Positions 61,623 to 64,000 of a stretch of 64,000 bases of DNA are shown here, piece after piece. The stretch comes from Dyadobacter endophyticus (GTDB taxonomy: Bacteria; Bacteroidota; Bacteroidia; Cytophagales; Spirosomataceae). The stretch's first letter is position 1; the number at the start of each line of letters is the position of its first letter. The DNA lies in assembly GCF_014641595.1 (NCBI RefSeq), contig NZ_BMIA01000002.1, forward strand, positions 806,001-870,000, in the 5' to 3' direction. Both the position numbers and the translations under genes were made by a program. The notes beneath the pieces are model-generated. The model was not told the DNA's origin. It made no database searches and saw nothing but the letters and a program-made list of their open reading frames with translations.

Positions 61623-64000
61623 TCACCTCTTTTCCATAGGATGGTCTTTCAGAAGCTGCTCGGGTGAGTAAAAATCTTGCTTGCTTTCGGTAGCAGCACG
61701 GACCTGCTTCACTTTTTCAGGCGAGATCGCCGGCCCCTTGTTTCCAAACGAATTTCGTACATAGGTGAGTACCGCAGCTACTTCGTCGTCCTTCAACAAA
61801 CCTGCGAACGGCGTCATCGGAACCTGGCCGGGGTATTTCTTGCCGTTTACTTCAATCGGCCCGAGTAATCCTTTCAGGGCGATCTTGATCAGCCGCTCGT
61901 CGCTTCCAGTAATCCATGGTCCCGAAAGTGGCGGAAAACCGGATGCTTCCAAACCTTTACCGTCGGGCTGGTGGCAGGTAGTGCAATACCCTTCCTTGGC
62001 ATAAATCTGCCGGCCCTGGTTGAAAAGGATCAGATCATTGCCTTTCAGGCTCGTGGCAACGACAGCCTGTTTTTCCCTTTTTACATTCTCCCCCTTCAAA
62101 TGCGCCTCGGCCGCTTCGAACGCGTGGATTGTCCAGTCGTCAAGTTCCATTTTTTTGGCTTCCGCTAAAATCGGCAATCCTTTTTCTTTACCGATCCACG
62201 ATGCTGCTACAATGGCCATCAACCGCACGCGGCTATTCTCGTCACGCGCCGCCTGCATCAGCAGATCGGCCTGATCGGGCACCTGGTGGCCTGTGTAGCG
62301 CACCACCTGCACCGCCGCGGCACGTGCGTGGTAGTCTTTTGCTTTCAATACCTGCTTCAACAACTTCTGATCTACTTTGTCCATACCCCAGCTCACCCAA
62401 AGACCTTCCAGCAAATGGTGCTCGTAACGCGGGTCTTTTTTGTCCAGACCAGCCACCCAGGTATTCAGTTTGGCCAAAACCTGCGACGCGTCGCGCCCGC
62501 GCAATTCGCGGCGGGTGCGGTAGCGGGTGCGGTATTCCGGAAGTTTAAGGTTATTCAACAGTTCATCGATACTCGCCCCATCGACCTTCGCGGGCGTCAC
62601 GAGCGGGCGCGAAGGGTAGGTAATGCGGTAGATACGCCCGTGAGAGTGGTCACGCAACGGGTCACGCGCATTGTGCTGCATGTGGCCTATGAGGATATTA
62701 TGCCAGTCGATCACGTACAATGAGCCATCGGGGGCAAATTCCATATCCACCGGGCGGAAATTGCGGTCTTCGCTGACCACCAGGTCCTGGCGATGATGGC
62801 TCTTGTAACCGGTACCTTCGTCGGTAAGGGTATGTTCTTTTGTTCCAAGAAAACCGATCGTATTGTTGATCAGGAAATCACCCTGGATATCATCCGGGAA
62901 ATGACGGCTCGACACGAATTCGAGACCCGATGTCGGACGAACGCGGTGTTTGTCCTCCACCAGCTGCACCGATTTGTGCGTTGCTTCACCGTAACGCGGC
63001 AAAACACTGCCAGGTAGCATCCAGCGAACGTCCGGGCTTGATGTTTCAGCGAAAAATGGCTGTCCCCAATCATCGAAAGCGATACCCCACGGGTTCGGGA
63101 TCGAAAGCTGGGCAGTCCGTTCCAGTTTTTTCAATTGCGGTGCATAACGGTAGAAACCGCCATTGGTTGCACGTACTGGTCCGTAAGACGTCTCTACATT
63201 GGTATGCAGGAAAACACCTTCACCGGAGTAGATAGCACCCGATGGGTCCACCGTAAATGCATGGCTGTTGTGGTGCGTATCGTGGTCGTCGAAACCGCTC
63301 AGCAGGATTTCTTCCTTGTCGGCCTTTCCATCGCCATTTGTATCGGTCAGCAGTTTCAGGTTGGTACCCTGCGAGACGTAAACACCTTCTTTGGCAATTT
63401 CAAAACCCAATGGCAAATGCAGGCCATCTGCGAAGACGGTTTGCTTGTCGGCTTTACCGTCGTTATTGGTATCCTCAAAAATGATAATCTTGTCGTTCGG
63501 CTTCGAATCGCCGGGTTTATAATGCGGGTAACTAGGCATCGTAGCAACCCAAAGGCGGCCCTTATTATCGAACGACATCTGCATCGGTTTCGCCAGGTCA
63601 GGGAATTCCTGCTCCGAGGCAAAAAGCTCGATTTTATAGCCTTCCGGCACTTTCAACTTCGCCAATGCCTCATTTCCGTACAAATAAGTGAGGCTACCAT
63701 TTTTTTCAGGGTTAAAATTGGTTTTTACCTGAGGCAATGTCCTGGTATTTTTATCAGCCGCAGCCAGATCCGTTTTCTCGCCCTTTGAAGCAGCAAGCCA
63801 GATTGCCTGGTCACGAATGTCGGTCAACTGGCGGATTTTCTCAATTTCGGCAGGATAGTTATCCGGTCCGAAGGGATTGTACCGGCGGCCATAGACGTGT
63901 ACCCCGTTCGGGATTTTGAAGTCGTTGTGCCACATCCAGTTTTTTTCGTCCACGGCGGCATGCACCAGCTCTCTGTTTTTGGCTTTTTCAGCGGCTTTTC
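61623..64000 (-). CDS. Multidomain membrane-bound dehydrogenase with c-type cytochrome domain (5' truncated)
   Basis: The frame is open to the window edge, so the N-terminus is missing. The visible 790 residues begin with KNWMWHNDFKIPNGVHVYG, the end of an SGNH/GDSL-hydrolase-like region, then a beta-propeller of the PVC-type/sorbosone dehydrogenase kind (GSLTYLYGNEALAKLKVPEG, FADGLHLPLGFEIAKEGVYV), HEAT-like repeats (about 500-640), and a C-terminal cytochrome c domain with one haem site, CTTCH, and a likely Met ligand in VPMTPFAG. Expected in the periplasm, oxidising a sugar or polyol; substrate unknown. Common in Bacteroidota and Planctomycetes. Confidence 0.85.
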   Translation of the reverse strand, partial: KAAEKAKNRELVHAAVDEKNWMWHNDFKIPNGVHVYGRRYNPFGPDNYPAEIEKIRQLTDIRDQAIWLAASKGEKTDLAAADKNTRTLPQVKTNFNPEKNGSLTYLYGNEALAKLKVPEGYKIELFASEQEFPDLAKPMQMSFDNKGRLWVATMPSYPHYKPGDSKPNDKIIIFEDTNNDGKADKQTVFADGLHLPLGFEIAKEGVYVSQGTNLKLLTDTNGDGKADKEEILLSGFDDHDTHHNSHAFTVDPSGAIYSGEGVFLHTNVETSYGPVRATNGGFYRYAPQLKKLERTAQLSIPNPWGIAFDDWGQPFFAETSSPDVRWMLPGSVLPRYGEATHKSVQLVEDKHRVRPTSGLEFVSSRHFPDDIQGDFLINNTIGFLGTKEHTLTDEGTGYKSHHRQDLVVSEDRNFRPVDMEFAPDGSLYVIDWHNILIGHMQHNARDPLRDHSHGRIYRITYPSRPLVTPAKVDGASIDELLNNLKLPEYRTRYRTRRELRGRDASQVLAKLNTWVAGLDKKDPRYEHHLLEGLWVSWGMDKVDQKLLKQVLKAKDYHARAAAVQVVRYTGHQVPDQADLLMQAARDENSRVRLMAIVAASWIGKEKGLPILAEAKKMELDDWTIHAFEAAEAHLKGENVKREKQAVVATSLKGNDLILFNQGRQIYAKEGYCTTCHQPDGKGLEASGFPPLSGPWITGSDERLIKIALKGLLGPIEVNGKKYPGQVPMTPFAGLLKDDEVAAVLTYVRNSFGNKGPAISPEKVKQVRAATESKQDFYSPEQLLKDHPMEKR

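Noticed and set aside
1..64000. tRNA, rRNA, CRISPR, insertion sequence or phage genes
   Set aside because: No tRNA-like arms, rRNA segments, spaced repeats, transposases or phage proteins were recognised by eye; a covariance search was not possible.

Overview
The window is a gene-dense chromosomal segment of a Bacteroidota bacterium, most likely of the order Cytophagales (Dyadobacter/Spirosoma-like). The support is a PorW/SprE-type type IX secretion lipoprotein, a secreted subtilase with a type IX C-terminal sorting domain, a MurF-alanine racemase fusion, an F0 subunit a with a long signal-bearing N-terminus, several DUF families typical of the phylum, and promoter-like elements fitting the Bacteroidota consensus (TTG/TTTG at -33, TAnnTTTG at -7). 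The genus is inference. No rRNA, tRNA, insertion sequence, phage or CRISPR array was seen. Most content is housekeeping.

Layout. 1-1221: 3' part of ftsH. 1327-2274: an aldose 1-epimerase. 2215-5043 (minus): the one clearly accessory cassette, in transcription order a PqqD-like chaperone, a lasso-peptide B2-type transglutaminase-fold protease, an HPr-kinase-like kinase and a nucleotidyltransferase, with no lasso cyclase, precursor or exporter beside it. 5106-7712 (minus): an ALDH7-type dehydrogenase and a saccharopine dehydrogenase, probably lysine catabolism. 7825-16579: BaiN-like flavoprotein, then a minus-strand run of porW/sprE, a class A PBP, glycerate kinase and uvrC. 16791-20027: F0 and delta genes of ATP synthase, closed by a strong terminator before any F1 alpha/gamma gene. 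20087-31461 (minus): sugar isomerase-like protein, secreted esterase, clpC, WbqC-like protein, YciO, GT2, YihY, thioesterase, mltG, Ldh2-family dehydrogenase. 31556-37546 (plus): DUF502, exported hypothetical, aroA, FMN glutamate-synthase-like protein, T9SS subtilase. 37533-44913: Nudix, DUF2911, TRIC channel, thyA, OsmC, pterin dehydratase, rsmI, DUF4105, inositol monophosphatase, DinB/YfiT, and a 51-residue Cys-rich membrane protein. 44985-57417: acs, THUMP-like methyltransferase, Spx/ArsC-like protein, dicarboxylate symporter, Usp, corA, murF-alr, ppk1. 57587-64000 (minus): gyrB, a polytopic glycosyltransferase-like protein, and a 5'-truncated multidomain c-type cytochrome dehydrogenase.

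Genes that work together: porW, mltG, the PBP and murF-alr touch the envelope and cell wall; porW belongs to the machinery that would export the subtilase; the F0 genes form one operon; the saccharopine dehydrogenase and ALDH7 are consecutive steps of lysine degradation. The point most worth a second look is the 2215-5043 cassette. It appears to have its own promoter, and its PqqD and B2 genes lie in one reading frame separated by a single amber codon. Its substrate is not visible here.
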